From the NCBI GenBank assembly GCA_015501585.1, contig JADNRY010000002.1:62001-126000 (forward strand): a stretch of DNA of 64,000 nt, given 5' to 3'. Of the stretch, positions 33,941-45,623 are shown one piece after another. Made by a program: the position numbers and the translations under genes. Numbering within the stretch: position 1 is the first letter of the stretch; each line of letters begins with the position of its first letter. This stretch comes from Rhodocollybia butyracea. Its lineage: Eukaryota; Basidiomycota; Agaricomycetes; Agaricales; Omphalotaceae. A model generated the notes under the pieces. The model ran no database searches. It was given only the letters and a program-made list of their open reading frames with translations, and was not told where the DNA came from.

Positions 33941-34123
33941 TGCAAACATTCAACAATATCAGCATCCCTTCAGCCCACCATCCGATCCCATCTGCAAACA
34001 CTCAACATCAGCAATATCAGCATCCCTTCAGCCCACCATCCGATCCCATCTGCAAACACTCAGTACTCGACATCAACATCATCAATAATAATATCACTCT
34101 TCAACCCGCCAACCGATCCCATC
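33941..34123. repeat. Tandem repeat, period about 52-74 bp, three copies
   Basis: Copies start at 33941, 33993 and 34051, each with TGCAAACAYTCA. The first two share a long block beginning CAATATCAGCATCCCTTCAG and ending CGATCCCATC. The third is longer and degenerate, ending CCAACCGATCCCATCT. It is AT/CA-rich and noncoding. Confidence 0.75.
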
Positions 34124-34569
34124 TCCAACTTGACCAAGTTTTCCAGGCCCTCTCCACTGAATGCAATAGATACATATGGAGAGTCCCATATTCTCTTGAG
34201 GGCTCTGCAAGGGAAGACTACCAATCAAAATCCACGTACCCACGATTTGCAAGTCCGAATCCGACTGTACCTACCTACTCCTGACGAATCCTCACTAACC
34301 TAACCGAGTGGCTTACATGGGCTGGCTTTGACGCTACATGTATGGTCTAGTCCTTGACTCGGACGGAAAACGGTACAATCCGGATACGTCGACTCTTGCC
34401 GACGCACTTTACACCGGTACGATTGAAATGGGTTACCCGAGGCTGACGAACTGAAGAGGTCATATGAGGTGTGTAAGTAGGAGGCTACCGTTGGTGGTCC
34501 ATACCCATAAGCAAAGTTATCACGAGCAGTGTCCGATTAGACGTATCGCGCGAATTTGAACAGAGAAAG

Positions 34570-34577
34570 TATAAAAA
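34570..34577 (+). promoter_or_regulatory. TATA box of the reductase gene
   Basis: TATAAAAA lies 60 bp before the ATG at 34630. Confidence 0.6.
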
Positions 34578-34629
34578 GGTACAACAAACTTCTCGAAGCC
34601 ATAAATCTTATCAAGTACACAAGACTATC

Positions 34630-36005
34630 ATGCCTTCTATCCGATCCGGAAAAGTCCTCGTCACAGGTGCCAATGGATATGTTGCACTATGGGTCGTTAA
34701 ATCTTTACTCGAGCAGGGTTTTGCAGTGAAGGGGACAGTGAGATCAGCAAAGAAAGGCGCACATATGCTGGAGGTGTTCAAAAAGTATGTTGATGAGGGC
34801 AAACTGGAGGTCGTTGTCGTTGAAGATATTACCAAAGTGTGTACATGTCTGTTTGATATTTGAAGCGACAGCTAATCTCGGATTATAGGAAAGCGCGTTT
34901 GATAAAGCAGTTCAAGGTGTAGATGCGATTATGCATACTGCTTCGCCATTTATAGTTGCGACAAAAGTCGATGGTGAGTGTGGTAGTCAAACTTGATACA
35001 TGTGTAAAAGTGGTTGACCTGGGAAATCATTTCAGATGTTGTACCACCTGCAGTGGAAGGCACGCTTAGTATTTTGAAGAGCGCTGCAAAATATAAGTAA
35101 GTATTAAGCAACGGAAGGTGAAAAGTTTAAACCTGTATAAACATCGACCCATAGTTCCTCCATCAAACGGGTGATAGTCACATCCTCCATCGCTTCAGTC
35201 ATGGACCTGCACCCAACAATGAGAACGTACACCGAAGAAGACTGGAATACCCACTCTACACAAGAAATTGAGGAGAAGGGGGATGCAACAGACCCTACCC
35301 ATATATATCTAGGATCAAAAGCCTTGGCCGAGAAAGCAGCTTGGGAATGGTATGAGAGTGCCAAGGAGAAGGTAGGGTGGGATTTGGTTGCCATTTTACC
35401 TGGATTTGTAGGTTATCATGTGTTCTCAAAAGATCTCGGTGACTGATCAGTTTATCTTCACTAGGTGTTCGGGGTAAGCTACAATGATTGCCAGACGCAT
35501 GTACTAGAAACTTACCTCAATTTGCTTCTCAGCCCCTCCTCCAAGAAATTGACAGCCCTTCGCAGTTAAACTATTCAATGGGGCTGTTCTTCCAAGGTGC
35601 AATGTCTGGAACAAGCTCCGAAGTGACACAAGAAAAGGCTTTGACTTTAATCGGAGGCTGGGTCGATGTCCGGGATGTTGCAGATGCGCATGTGGCGGCT
35701 TTGACGGTTGAAGCGGCGAAAAATCAGAGGTTCATTACGAGTAACTGGTCATGTTGTGTACAGGATATTTGTGAGCACTCTGCATACTATGATCAATGCA
35801 AATATTTAACGATATTTCAGCCAACGCCGTACACAAAATCAACCCCAATATCCCGAATCGGTTCCCTTACTTGCAAATTCCTCTCCCGGCCAAGAATTTC
35901 GATTCCGGAAAGAGCAAGGCGGTACTGGGTATCAAGTATAAGAGCTTGGAGGAGACGACCAAAGATTCGTTGGCGGATTTCAAGAAGAGGGGATGGATTC
36001 AGTGA
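34630..36005 (+). CDS. NAD(P)-dependent reductase, dihydroflavonol reductase/cinnamyl-alcohol type (extended SDR)
   Basis: A Rossmann-fold carbonyl reductase. Exon 1 (34630-34836) has the dinucleotide motif VLVTGANGYVALWVVKSLLE. Later exons give AVQGVDAIMHTASPF, SSIKRVIVTSSIASVM and the catalytic YxxxK as YLGSKALAEKAAWEW. Between AILPGF and PLLQEI lies a 9-nt exon (35465-35473, VFG), which restores the family string PGFVFGPLL. Then come GGWVDVRDVADAHVAAL and a last exon ending KKRGWIQ. The Ser-Tyr-Lys triad seems complete. Fungal members reduce methylglyoxal-like, ketone or aldehyde substrates; the substrate here is unknown. No signal or membrane segment. Confidence 0.88.
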
Positions 36006-36178
36006 TTTTATTTCAGTCACCACTGTCCTAAATGATTATCAATGTACAAGTTAATTCGTCGGATAGTACCTCGTCTAACTCTTCGAGAAAAATCTCGGTC
36101 GTAAGATTCGGTTGAAGGGCGGGCCGCAGTTAAGCGCTCTATTGTTGAAGCTTTCTGAGTTTCTCCTTGTTCTCAATC

Positions 36179-37487
36179 ATGTCGCTTTATGGGTCGACAT
36201 TCTCTGTAGCAGGGATGTCTTCCTCTACTAGCTCTCACCACAACTCGAATCTCAACAACTGGGGAAATTCAAACACGGGAAGCGGCCTGGCTACTTCCAC
36301 CTTAGGCACATCTACGTTTGGTGACTCGCTTTCGCAGTCCAGAAGTCATTACCAGCCTGGTTATCTAATGGTACATGGATACATACTTAGAAATCTCATA
36401 AGCTAACGTGCTCATCGCAGTCTGCCTCCCAATCTAATGTATTTTGCCACAACTCATGTATGAAGATGTCATTTTACCTTCCATTTCGTCTAGGCTTCAC
36501 CGCAAGGAAACCAACGCGTAGATGAACTACCCGTAGTTCAAACTAAGGCGAAAATTAACCAGGCACTCTTACGAGGCTCAGCAGATGATTTTGGAATGGA
36601 TTCAATGTTCCAAAGCACGAGGCAAGTGGTTGACTTGTGTGATATAATAATTTCCGCTTCAATTTTTCATCTAGTCGGCAAAGACAACCTTTGGCAGATG
36701 AGGATGCACCTCCCACACAGTCCGTTAACGACATCCCCAACGAAGCTTACTCGAATCATTTTCAATCTAAAGTACGATTTGCTGGTCTATTTACGTGCTA
36801 CCTAATGCCTTTTCATTACTAGCCCTCCACGACACAACATTCATTGTTTTCCTCCATTCGAACACGTACACCCCCTGCGCCTCCTCGATCTTCTTCCTCT
36901 GCGCCGCTATATGTCATCGTCTATGGTTATCCGGCGGACAAGTACAGCATCACCGTAGAATACTTCAAGTCTTTAGGTGACACTACGGATGCCGATCCAA
37001 ATACCGAGATAGTCAACTGTTTTAGGATAGGCTATCACGATCCGGGTGAAGCTTTGAGGGCAGTGCGTAAAAGTGGTGAAGTACTGGGAGGAAGTTGGAT
37101 GATTGGCGCAAAATGGGCTGTAAGTTTGTTTTATGTCATATGTTCATATCTGACATGATTTCCTGTTAGGATCCTGCTCAGGCGGAAGCGCTCTTAGGGC
37201 AGCCCGTGCATCGACCTAGTTCTTCAGGTTTACTTCCACGCGACGATGTAACCCATTCTAACGCGATGGTCGTCGATGAGCCCTCACCCTCTACAGTGCC
37301 TACCGTCGGCACACCGATAAGGCTTGCTCCTTCTACGTCTGCTTTCAGAAAAAGTGGCTCAACACCCAAACCATCCACACCTCAAGCTCAAGCTAAAGCA
37401 GCCCCTTTGGCCTTACCACCTTCCGCCGGAGCATCTCCTAATAAAGGATTAGTTGGCCAAGTGTCTGATTTAATATTTGGCTGGTAG
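36179..37487 (+). CDS. Nucleoporin Nup53/Nup35 type (MPPN RRM domain)
   Basis: A nuclear-pore scaffold protein that binds Nup155/Nup93-type partners and membrane. The ATG at 36179 begins MSLYGSTFSVAGMSSSTSSH; the N-terminus is Ser/Asn/Gly-rich. Splicing gives ALLRGSADDFGMDSMFQSTS, the RRM-like domain PLYVIVYGYPADKYSITVEY through GSWMIGAKWA, and a Pro-rich linker. The C-terminus GLVGQVSDLIFGW is the membrane-binding amphipathic helix typical of Nup53. Intron 36622-36674 starts with GC rather than GT. Very short exons occur (SASQSN between two introns). Confidence 0.85.
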
Positions 37488-37784
37488 CTTTGCTAGACAC
37501 GATGTAGGGGCATTTCTTAATACAACAGAGAACTTTGGTTCGCTTCATCCAACTCGAATTACAGTATACAGATTCCATGATATTACAGCGTCCATATGAT
37601 ACAGCGTTTTTGTTTATAAGTTTGTCAGGAAAGGACGTCGAATGGTATGTCGGGATGCTTCACAAGTAAAGTTACCCATGGATAAAGAGGTAAGGATCAC
37701 TTGATGTGCAACTCTCGAAATTAACGGCTAAATGGCATCCAAATTAGAAATGCACTGAGAAATGAAAGAGAAATGTCAGAGAAC

Positions 37785-38228
37785 TCACAGTAGCGAGAGC
37801 GTCAAGTCACCGTGGACTCTGGCTTTAAGCTCAACTGCTACATCCAGGTTCAAGTCCAGCCTAAGCTTCAGAGGCTTGTCGCCACCGCTTCCTTCCTCGT
37901 CATCTTCCTTCCCTCCACCTGCGACTTGGCCGGCCTGTTTACCGACTTGACCGACCTGATTCCCGACGTTACCGGCGGTATTTGTGAGTTGACCTCCGGT
38001 GTCTTCTACTTCCTCAACTCCAGGAAGACCACCACCTCTCTTCCCGGTCCCCCGCTGTCGTCGTCGCCGTGCCATGCTACTGGCGCTGCTAGCATCAGAG
38101 TCGTCTCCCGAGAGATAATGGGGAGTCTGACTGCGGCCCCTACTACGGCGCGAGCGAGAGCGCTGCTGCTGCTGCTGTTGTTGTGCGGGAGGTGGCCCGG
38201 GAGAAGGAGATCGAGATTGATCTGACAT
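37785..38228 (-). CDS. Disordered SR-like protein with a conserved amphipathic C-terminus
   Basis: A 147-residue frame starting MSDQSRSPSPGPPPAQQQQQ, followed by RSRSRRSRGRS, a short acidic Ser patch, and an Arg-rich run (ARRRRQRGTGKRGGG). A heptad-like GNVGNQVGQVGKQAGQVAGG segment resembles LEA or amphipathic repeats. The end DLNLDVAVELKARVHGDLTL is the most protein-like part, an alternating hydrophobic strand that I think recurs in fungal proteins of unknown function. A GTGAGT donor overlaps the last codons, so a further short exon (adding one to twelve residues) is possible. Function unknown. Confidence 0.6.
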   Translation of the reverse strand: MSDQSRSPSPGPPPAQQQQQQQRSRSRRSRGRSQTPHYLSGDDSDASSASSMARRRRQRGTGKRGGGLPGVEEVEDTGGQLTNTAGNVGNQVGQVGKQAGQVAGGGKEDDEEGSGGDKPLKLRLDLNLDVAVELKARVHGDLTLSLL

Positions 38229-38731
38229 CGTTTCGTTTCAGTCGTTAAAGATTAAAAGTTGTGGTAGAGTGAGTGTTGGTTCGTTTAGTGAGATTTCAAG
38301 TTGTGTGGTAAAAGAAACAGATGGGGTGCGGTAGTGGGTTTATATTTATTCTCGAAGGTGGAGAGCTCCAATTTTTTTTTGTCCATTCCGCAAGGTATGA
38401 GTTCATCGACGCCCATATGTTGTCATATTCCACACAACTGCATTAGGAAATTCTGCTCCGTGTTCGGTGATGGCCTTGATTGACACTTGCTCACCAAACT
38501 CAAAGGTCAACACAACCCTTCGGAACATGCATCACTTCGAAAGCTGCTTCAGAAAGTACTCGATACTCGCAAGGTCTCTGTAGGGTACACAAATAGTGAT
38601 TATGAGGGGTGGATGAGTTGGGATGAGTTATACCCCGCTATATCATATATGATATCACTGGTGGGGCCCTCCTCCAAGTCATATAACAGCTGCAAAGTCA
38701 CAAATATATCTCCACAAGCTTATTCCTCAAT
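38229..38731. other. Divergent intergenic region
   Basis: It separates the SR-like gene (minus) from the DUF6987-like gene (plus) and probably carries both promoters. A poly-T run lies at 38371-38379. No gene was seen. Confidence 0.35.
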
Positions 38732-39710
38732 ATGTCCCAAAGTGATATTAACGAGTTTCAAAACCCAGCCGACATCGATCTTCCAAGGACTCGTCCTGGC
38801 CCAGGTAGTGTTGCTCCTGGTGGAGATCGAGACGAAAGCTCTACCACTCGCGGAGACCGCTCCAAAGAACAGATAGAGGCTGACAAGAAATTAGCTGAAC
38901 GGTTGTCTGCTCTCATAGAAGATGCCAATTCTCGCGTTGTCCCACTCTGCAAGATGATTCGAACAGTAAGTCCGATACCCTCACGTCCAAGCGGTGCATG
39001 CACTCAATCAGGTTCACCGTTTAGCACATCGAGAACATGGATGCGAGAAAAGAAGAGGAGCGAAGTGAGGATGAACTCGTTCAGCAAGTTAAACCTCTTC
39101 TTCAACAAGCTGAGAAGATTCTCAGTGAGACGGAGGGCATGGTGAAGGGTGAGTAGTGCAGCTCAAACCCCAGGGATTGACTCTTGAACTAAGAGTCGTT
39201 CTGTGTTGTTCTGCAGGTGCTGATCCTGATAACCGCCTCTCAAACAAGGCCAAGCGTCACGCACAAGCTCACAGTGCGACTCCTGAAGAACAGCGACTTG
39301 CTGCCGCGCTGAAAGTGGTGCGTTCTATTTCTCACTGGTGTATCATCTAGCCAACTGATCTGATTGTTATTGCTAAGATGCTTGAAGAAGTCGGTGGCAC
39401 TATTGAGTGGGCTAGGAACAAACTTGACAGTTTCCCGAAAGCAAAGAGGGACCTCGGACCCCTCTTGGACGCCCTAGGCCGTAAGCCTTCTTGTGCTCTT
39501 TTACCCTCTAACAATTCTCACATGCTCACAGAACCCCTCACACAAATTGTCGGCGGTGTGATGCTCCTACTTACTGGCGTTCTAAACCTGCTCGGAAAAC
39601 TACTGAGTGGGCTGGGGTTAGATTCGCTCCTGAAGGGTATCGTAGCTGCTACAGGACTCGACAAAATCTACACCTCGATGGGATTAGGCAAGTGGGTTGG
39701 CGGAAAGTAG
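38732..39710 (+). CDS. DUF6987-like protein
   Basis: The first exons are 38732-38965 and 39025-39148, and the third starts at 39217. The acidic, disordered N-terminus (MSQSDINEFQNPADIDLPRT) leads into helices (EQIEADKKLAERLSALIEDA), then LVQQVKPLLQQAEKILSETE, then GADPDNRLSNKAKRHAQAHS. The C-terminus QIVGGVMLLLTGVLNLLGKL and GLDSLLKGIVAATGLDK is strongly hydrophobic with glycines and may bind membrane. The pattern matches what I know of the fungal family of unknown function DUF6987, assigned from memory of its motifs. It faces the SR-like gene across a 500-bp gap. No catalytic residues can be named. Confidence 0.65.
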
Positions 39711-39953
39711 AACGCTCTGAAGAATCGTAACGTTTATTCATGATTCGGGAAAAGTACGATAATGGAATGTAATACCATGGCTACAATATGATATTTTATG
39801 CTTGTAATAAAAAAACATCGACCTCCGGAGTCAATTTAGGTGCTACCAGAAATGCTACTATTAGTACAAGATGTGTGTGACGAATTTACATGCTAAATGG
39901 GTATAAAATGCTCGTATGGTAAAGAAACAGTGTTGTCCAAAGCAAGAAATCGC

Positions 39954-42381
39954 CTATGTACGCAAGAATCTAGAAAACGCATTCTGAATTGCGACTTTCT
40001 TCATGATAGTAGGCTCTGGTGCTATACAGGGACGAATTTTGGGTCAGAACTCAATGATATACAAAAGAGCATGCACAACACTTACGATCAGCCAGATTCT
40101 CATCCTTGACCTTTCGCTTGATAGTATCCATCACCTCACTCACTTGTGAGCGATCCAGATCGCCTCGAGCTTTCAGCAAACCTTCAATGAAAGCGAGATT
40201 AGGCCCATGCTTTTTGGCAAAGGACCAATACGAAAGAAAAACGAGGTCCTTCGACGCCTCGAGTATGCCCAAGATCAAATCCAGTACATCAAAGTATTCT
40301 TCCATCTCTTTCTGCGATTTGTATTCGGTAAAGAATTTGAATGCCTCGTCCGCGTCGTTCTTTATCCGGTCCGGAGCTGCGGGCATTTTGAGTTTGGGAG
40401 AGTTCGCGAGTGCGTTCAGGTAAAGGAGGAGGAAAGCGTCGACAAGATCCTCGACGAGAAGTTCGAAGAGGGAAGCATTCAGGTATTCTTTGTAGTCACC
40501 CATGTAGTCGCCCATAGTGGCAATAATCTGAGCTAATATGGGTTCGGTGTACCAGTTGGCTTGGAATAAACTTTTTGTTGCAGTTTTTACGTCGTTGAAA
40601 ATCAGATCGATAAGAGTCTGGGTACATTTCTTCGCAACGTCGAGATACCCATCGATAGCTTCGTTGAGTTTCTCGTTCATCTGAACCTGATACTTTTCGT
40701 GCACAAGCGGTTCGAGTCGGGCCAATAAGGCTTCGGCGTAGTCGGCAGACTTGAGCATATCATTGGCAAGGGCCATGACATACTCAACCAGTCCGGCAGC
40801 GACTTCCTCGTTTTTGTTGGGTTCGACCTGTTTCTTGTACTCCTGTTCCACCGCTTTGGCCCACTGGTCCTGCATCCCACGCATGACGCGATTGCTCTCC
40901 GCGACGACACGAGTGAGGATAGCTCCTTGACCACTCTCCGCGGCAAGGTCAATCTGCTGGTTGACCATCTGGAATAAAATCCCTGCGCCACCTTGAGTAG
41001 CGTACTGGCCGTCAGCGTCGACCTCGAGAGGGTCCCGACGAGAGACGAATTCTTCGAGCTCTGTTTTCATCATGTTCGAAGACCATTCGTCCAGCTTCTT
41101 GATAATGACCTGGAGGTAGTCCTCAATGAGGATCTGTTCCTTGCCATCAAGAAGAGGAGGCTGAAGAAGATCTGGAGGTACATCCAACTCTTTCATAGAA
41201 CTCTTGTACTCCTTCAGCCAGTCGAACAGGGCAAGCAAGACGCTGGCACCAGGCTCCGATGTAACAATCTTGTTGATCTGCGCATTCAGCGCCTTGTGAT
41301 ACTCCCGAATGTAGAGGGAATAAATATCGTATTCTGGCGGAAAACATTGAACAACATCTGACTGGATACGAATGATATCCTGGTACATCCACTGGAGGCC
41401 CTTTATGAATGCCATCGGATCGTTCTCGGCATTCTTGTACTCCCAGTTAAACTTGGCTTTGATGGAGTCGGCGATGGCTTTGGTGATTTTAGAACGATAG
41501 TGTTTAATGACACGAGCGTTGGCTTGCATTGACTTGAATTTTGAAGCAGCATCGAGCTTGGCTGCCTTTTTAACTAGTCGGATAGCTATAGCCTGACGAA
41601 ATCTTTGAGTATTTAGGTACAAGAGTTCAAAGGAAATGATATACCTTCTCATCCTCTCTTCCTTCCATCTCTGCTATTTTGATCAGTCTGACAATGACAT
41701 GACTATTTCCTTCACGAACGATATCTAGAACATTGCTGGCGAGGTCAACGATATACTGGTCAAACTGCTCAAGGACAGTATGTAGACGTTCGAAGCGTCG
41801 TGTGAGGTTTATCCGTGCGTCTCCAGAAGCCTTTTTAGCTTGGTGCATCGTCTGGTTGCGGAAAGCCTCGAGCTGATTGAGATAATAGTGGATGACAAGG
41901 AGATTCGACGCAGGGCCAGTGATGTATGCACTGTCATCGTCGAGCATGTAGCTGATCTCGGAAAGCTTCGATTCCATTTCTATGAGGTTGTTGACCATTT
42001 CCTCTGTCTGAACGAAGTTTCGATGTACCATCGACACCTATTGTTCACTTGTGAATTTCGAGCATTCTGAGGAGAATAAGGACAACGTACTCGGCTTATT
42101 TGGTCAAATGTAGCAATTTGTGTCTGTGGGTCGCTGCATTCCCTGTCTATGACGATCATTTCATCCTTTATAGCCTGTACATTGGCTCTGGTTGCCATCA
42201 GCTTCCTAAGACCCTCGCGAGTTGCCTGCAACTGCTCCTTCACGCCATTCTTCAACCGGGCATCGATAGAAGCCTTTTCCTTTTCTAATTTCTTCCTGTA
42301 TGCCGATACTTTAACAAGATCATCCGGAGACTGGAGATATTCGCCGATAGCCTGAGCAGCAGAAACGGGAGCTGCAGCCAT
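39954..42381 (-). CDS. SEC6: Exocyst complex component Sec6
   Basis: Part of the octameric exocyst, which tethers secretory vesicles at growth sites such as hyphal tips. The start at 42381 reads MAAAPVSAAQAIGEYLQSPD. An N-terminal coiled coil (KKLEKEKASIDARLKNGVKE, then MESKLSEISYMLDDDSAYI) is followed by long helical bundles: FNWEYKNAENDPMAFIKGLQ, FPPEYDIYSLYIREYHKAL, TEPILAQIIATMGDYMGDYK. The last intron leads to EPTIMKKVAIQNAFSRFLRT, the expected C-terminus, ending at 39954. About 750 residues, near the usual length. The ATG is only 100 bp from the COQ6 ATG on the other strand. Confidence 0.93.
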
Positions 42382-42481
42382 GATGATATGTAAGTCAGGA
42401 GGAATTCATGTAAAAGTAGCTGTAGAGTTACAAGGCCAATAATGCACGTGCCAAAAACAGTTGTCTTTCTTTGAACCTTTC
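42382..42481. promoter_or_regulatory. 100-bp shared region between SEC6 and COQ6
   Basis: The two start codons face away from each other with 100 bp between, so both 5' UTRs and core promoters must lie here or overlap the opposite gene. It contains the palindrome-like GCACGTGCC near 42443 (CACGTG E-box). Regulation is inference. Confidence 0.5.
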
Positions 42482-44458
42482 ATGTTCACGTCGCGTTTAT
42501 TGTCAAAACGTTCAATAAACAGCGCTCGGAGATTTATATCCACCAGCCATGAAGATTTCGATGTAGTTATAGTTGGCGGAGGTCCAGCCGGTCTTGCTCT
42601 TGCTAGTGCTCTCGGTACGTCGATTTGCTGAAAGCTAACGCAATATTTACCGTGAATATCCAGGAGCAAAGCAGCAGCTGGAGAGCTCAGTAAAAATCGC
42701 GCTAGTAGAGGCTGGAGACTTGTCTCAAGTACAAAATTGGTCTTTTTCGTCTGGCACGTTCTCCAATCGCGTCGTATCGTTAACAAATGCTTCTCAGGCT
42801 TTTCTCAAGGGCAAGTATGATTATAATACCTACCCTACGCATACCTTTTGACGTCTGTAAAAGATACGGGTGCTTGGGATCATGTTGAACAAGAAAGAAC
42901 AACACCGATAGACGAAATGCAGGTACCTATATGTGCTCGCGGCGAACTGGCGGTCCTGATATAATGGCAGGTCTGGGACGGTATATCGGATGCAAGAATT
43001 ACCTTCTCTGCTTCAGAACTTGGAGTACAACAAGGCATGGCGCGTTTGACAGAAACCCTCAACCTTCAACGCGGTCTACTTCGTCATTTACAATCAATAC
43101 CCGCCGTTCAGATTGTCGACAAGAGCAAAGTCCAGTCGATAACTGTCGATGAAACTCCAGGTAGCTGGCCGCTAGTCCATCTTGACACTGGCCGCGCTCT
43201 AAAGGCTAGATTGTTGGTCGGTATCCGCCAAACCAAGAAATGTAATTTTCTGATAATGTTTTTGTCAGGTCGGAGCAGATGGTCTAAACTCTCCAGTACG
43301 ATCGTTCGCCAAGATTCCAACCTATGGCTGGTCATACGACACTCAAGCTATCGTCTGCACGATGGAACATCCTCCCAAAGGACCTTTCCTTGGACCCAAC
43401 ACCACGGCATACCAGAGATTCCTCCCAACAGGGCCTATCGCCTTCCTACCAATATCCCCTACCGCGTCGTCCCTGGTATGGTCTACCAGACCCACTCTTG
43501 CCACAGCTCTTAAAGCCTGCGAACCGTCCGTCTTGGGTTGTATGATCAACGCTGCCTTCCGTCTTCCAGACGTTTCCATACGATACTTGCACGATCGTAT
43601 CCTCGAAGCCCACAAGGCCGGAAAACCTATCACAGATGAGGAAATCAAAGCGGAAATTCACTGGCGAGAACAATCTCATTCAATTGATTGGACTTCTGCC
43701 TATTCCTCTGTTTCAGCCAACACAACTTCCAGCTTGGGAGTACCTCCTTCCGATGCTGAAATGATGCCCCCCATTGTCACTTCGATTCAACCGGGCACGA
43801 TAGCATCCTTCCCATTGCGTTATAACCATACAGAAACATACATCGGGGAAGGACAGGGCAGCCGTACAGTCCTTGTTGGCGATGCTGCGCATACTATTCA
43901 TCCTCTTGCTGGGCAAGGGCTGAATCTGGGACTGGGTGATGTGGAGTGCCTATCCAGTTGCATACAGGATGCTGTGCTACGAGGCGGAGATATTGGTTCG
44001 TTTTCAACATCTGGTCTCTTCCACACACACATTGAAAATTTTTCGTAGGTTCCTATACCGCTCTCCTTCCCTACACACAAGAACGCTATCTTGAAAACCA
44101 CAAAATCATGTCTGCCTGCGATAAGCTGCACAAACTCTACAGTACATCCTTCGGACCGCTAGTACAACTACGATCTGTCGGCCTGGAGGTTCTCAATGAG
44201 CTCGATTCTATCAAAGCTGCAATCATGATGTCCGCTGGATCTGTTTCCCGGGAAGATCGACCGTTATCATATAGTAGCGACGCTCGAGCTGCGTTCTTTG
44301 ATATGGCAGCCAAAGGCGTAGAAAATATCGGTTCAGCAGCACATGTGGCAGGTATAGTTCGTGGTGGATTGGCCAACCTCGCCGTTACTGCGTTGCAGAA
44401 TTTAGCCACGGCTGCAGCTTCATCTCAGCAGGAACAACAACGGAAGGATACACGATAG
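42482..44458 (+). CDS. COQ6: Coq6, flavin monooxygenase of ubiquinone synthesis (mitochondrial)
   Basis: Coq6 hydroxylates the benzoquinone ring in coenzyme Q synthesis on the matrix side of the inner membrane. The ATG at 42482 gives the presequence MFTSRLLSKRSINSARRFIS, rich in Arg and Ser with no acids, a typical mitochondrial transit peptide. Then DFDVVIVGGGPAGLALASAL (FAD site; exon 1 ends at 42614 and exon 2 starts at 42664), LSQVQNWSFSSGTFSNRVVS, the DG motif ADGLNSPVRSFA, and the GD motif VGDAAHTIHPLAGQGLNLGL near 43876. A C-terminal helix (AHVAGIVRGGLANLAVTALQ) ends at 44458. A second in-frame-looking ATG at 42549 is in another frame and does not fit. Confidence 0.92.
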
Positions 44459-44621
44459 CTCGGTACGAAGACCGAACCAAATACTAATACCGTAGAATTA
44501 CAAATGGACAATGGCACAACCAGTATGCAGTAATGAAAATTCCGACCCAGTGCAACCATATTAACTCTGTAGTCACAATATAATTGTACGTTTCAAGCGC
44601 GGTCAACCTCCTCGAATAGAA

Positions 44622-45623
44622 TCACGATTCGTCGAGGGAATCGGACGAGAATTCCTTTTTTCCACTCGAGATTTCATTGGTAAAAAACGCATTCAACAGT
44701 GAGGCCGCGTCTTTATGAGAGTCCATGAACTGTAGCAGTTTTGAGATCATTTGTTCCTGTTCAGACATCGGTTCAGGAGCTGGTAGTGACAGTGGCCCTC
44801 CTCGGGTTCTTGACCCCGTGGGGCCTTGTTTCTGCCAAGGCTGACTGGAAAAATATCTTTCTCTGTCACGAGCAGTCTGTCCATAAGCTGGTCCGTGGTT
44901 AGCAGGGAATCGATCGTAGTACGATCCATCGACTAAAGAGAAATAGGTGCGGTTAGATATCTCGAAGAGCAAAATATAGTTACTCACGGTCTTCGTCGTC
45001 CATTTCGTCTTGGTCATCATATCCTTCCCAGCAGCCATCTGCAGAAATCTTTTTAGATCGTTCAAAAATAATCAAAGCGGGTGCATAGACGTACCGCCAT
45101 AAAAGGCTGGACTTCGCTGCGCAGGACGTTCTTGAGGGTAGTGTTGTCGACGCCGCCCACGAACAGGCACTATCACATCAAGTCAGCTATCAATCAGTCT
45201 GAAAGTAACTGAGGCGCGTACTCCCTCTCCGTTCGTTATAGTGACTGTTGGTGGAGTTTTTGAAGTCATCTTAAAAAAGGTCAGGCCGATGTGCAGTTAA
45301 TCTACCAGTTACATCGGCGACTTACTGTGGAGAGCACGGCCATTATAATTAGTAGAGCCTTTGTAATCATTGTTGAAGTTACTTTTCATCGAATGGTCGT
45401 TATTGACGGTTTCATTCTTATCCCCAGCGATATTACTGAATTCACCGTCGTTGATGTTGAAATTGCTGGCACTGTCGAAGAACGACGATTGCGATTGCGC
45501 TGGAGCCCTGTTCGCAGCCGGTCGGGGGGCGCCATAGCCTCGACCATAGTATGGAGGACTCTGATATTTTTCAGGAGATGGGGAGTGAGTACCAACTCGT
45601 TCTCGTTTCGGGTCGTACGACAT
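44622..45623 (-). CDS. Disordered protein, tandem paralogue 1
   Basis: Multi-exon gene starting MSYDPKRERVGTHSPSPEKY at 45623. The N-terminal exon holds a Pro/Tyr/Arg-rich tract and the motif SSFFDSASNFNINDGEFSNI followed by AGDKNET, of the FxxAxNFxIxGGxFxxIAGD kind common in agaricomycete proteins. Short exons give VPVRGRRRQHYPQ and acidic GYDDQDEMDDED. The last exon ends with MISKLLQFMDSHKDAASLLN, AFFTNEISS and an acidic Ser tail, ending at 44622. No enzyme motif. It aligns with the next gene upstream over its whole length. Function unknown. Confidence 0.65.

Larger units (their letters stand above)
33491..34629. other. Intergenic region with a short tandem repeat and the reductase promoter
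   Basis: No gene could be supported. It includes a three-copy tandem repeat (33941-34123) and, near the right end, the TATA box of the reductase gene. Open frames across the repeat are a by-product of its period. Confidence 0.4.

Noticed and set aside
40695..40715. tRNA-like GGTTCGAGTC string
   Set aside because: It lies inside the SEC6 coding region and no cloverleaf could be built around it.
42549..42566. ATG at 42549 as the COQ6 start
   Set aside because: It is out of frame with the FAD motif and stops after five codons; the ATG at 42482 is in frame and gives a transit peptide.
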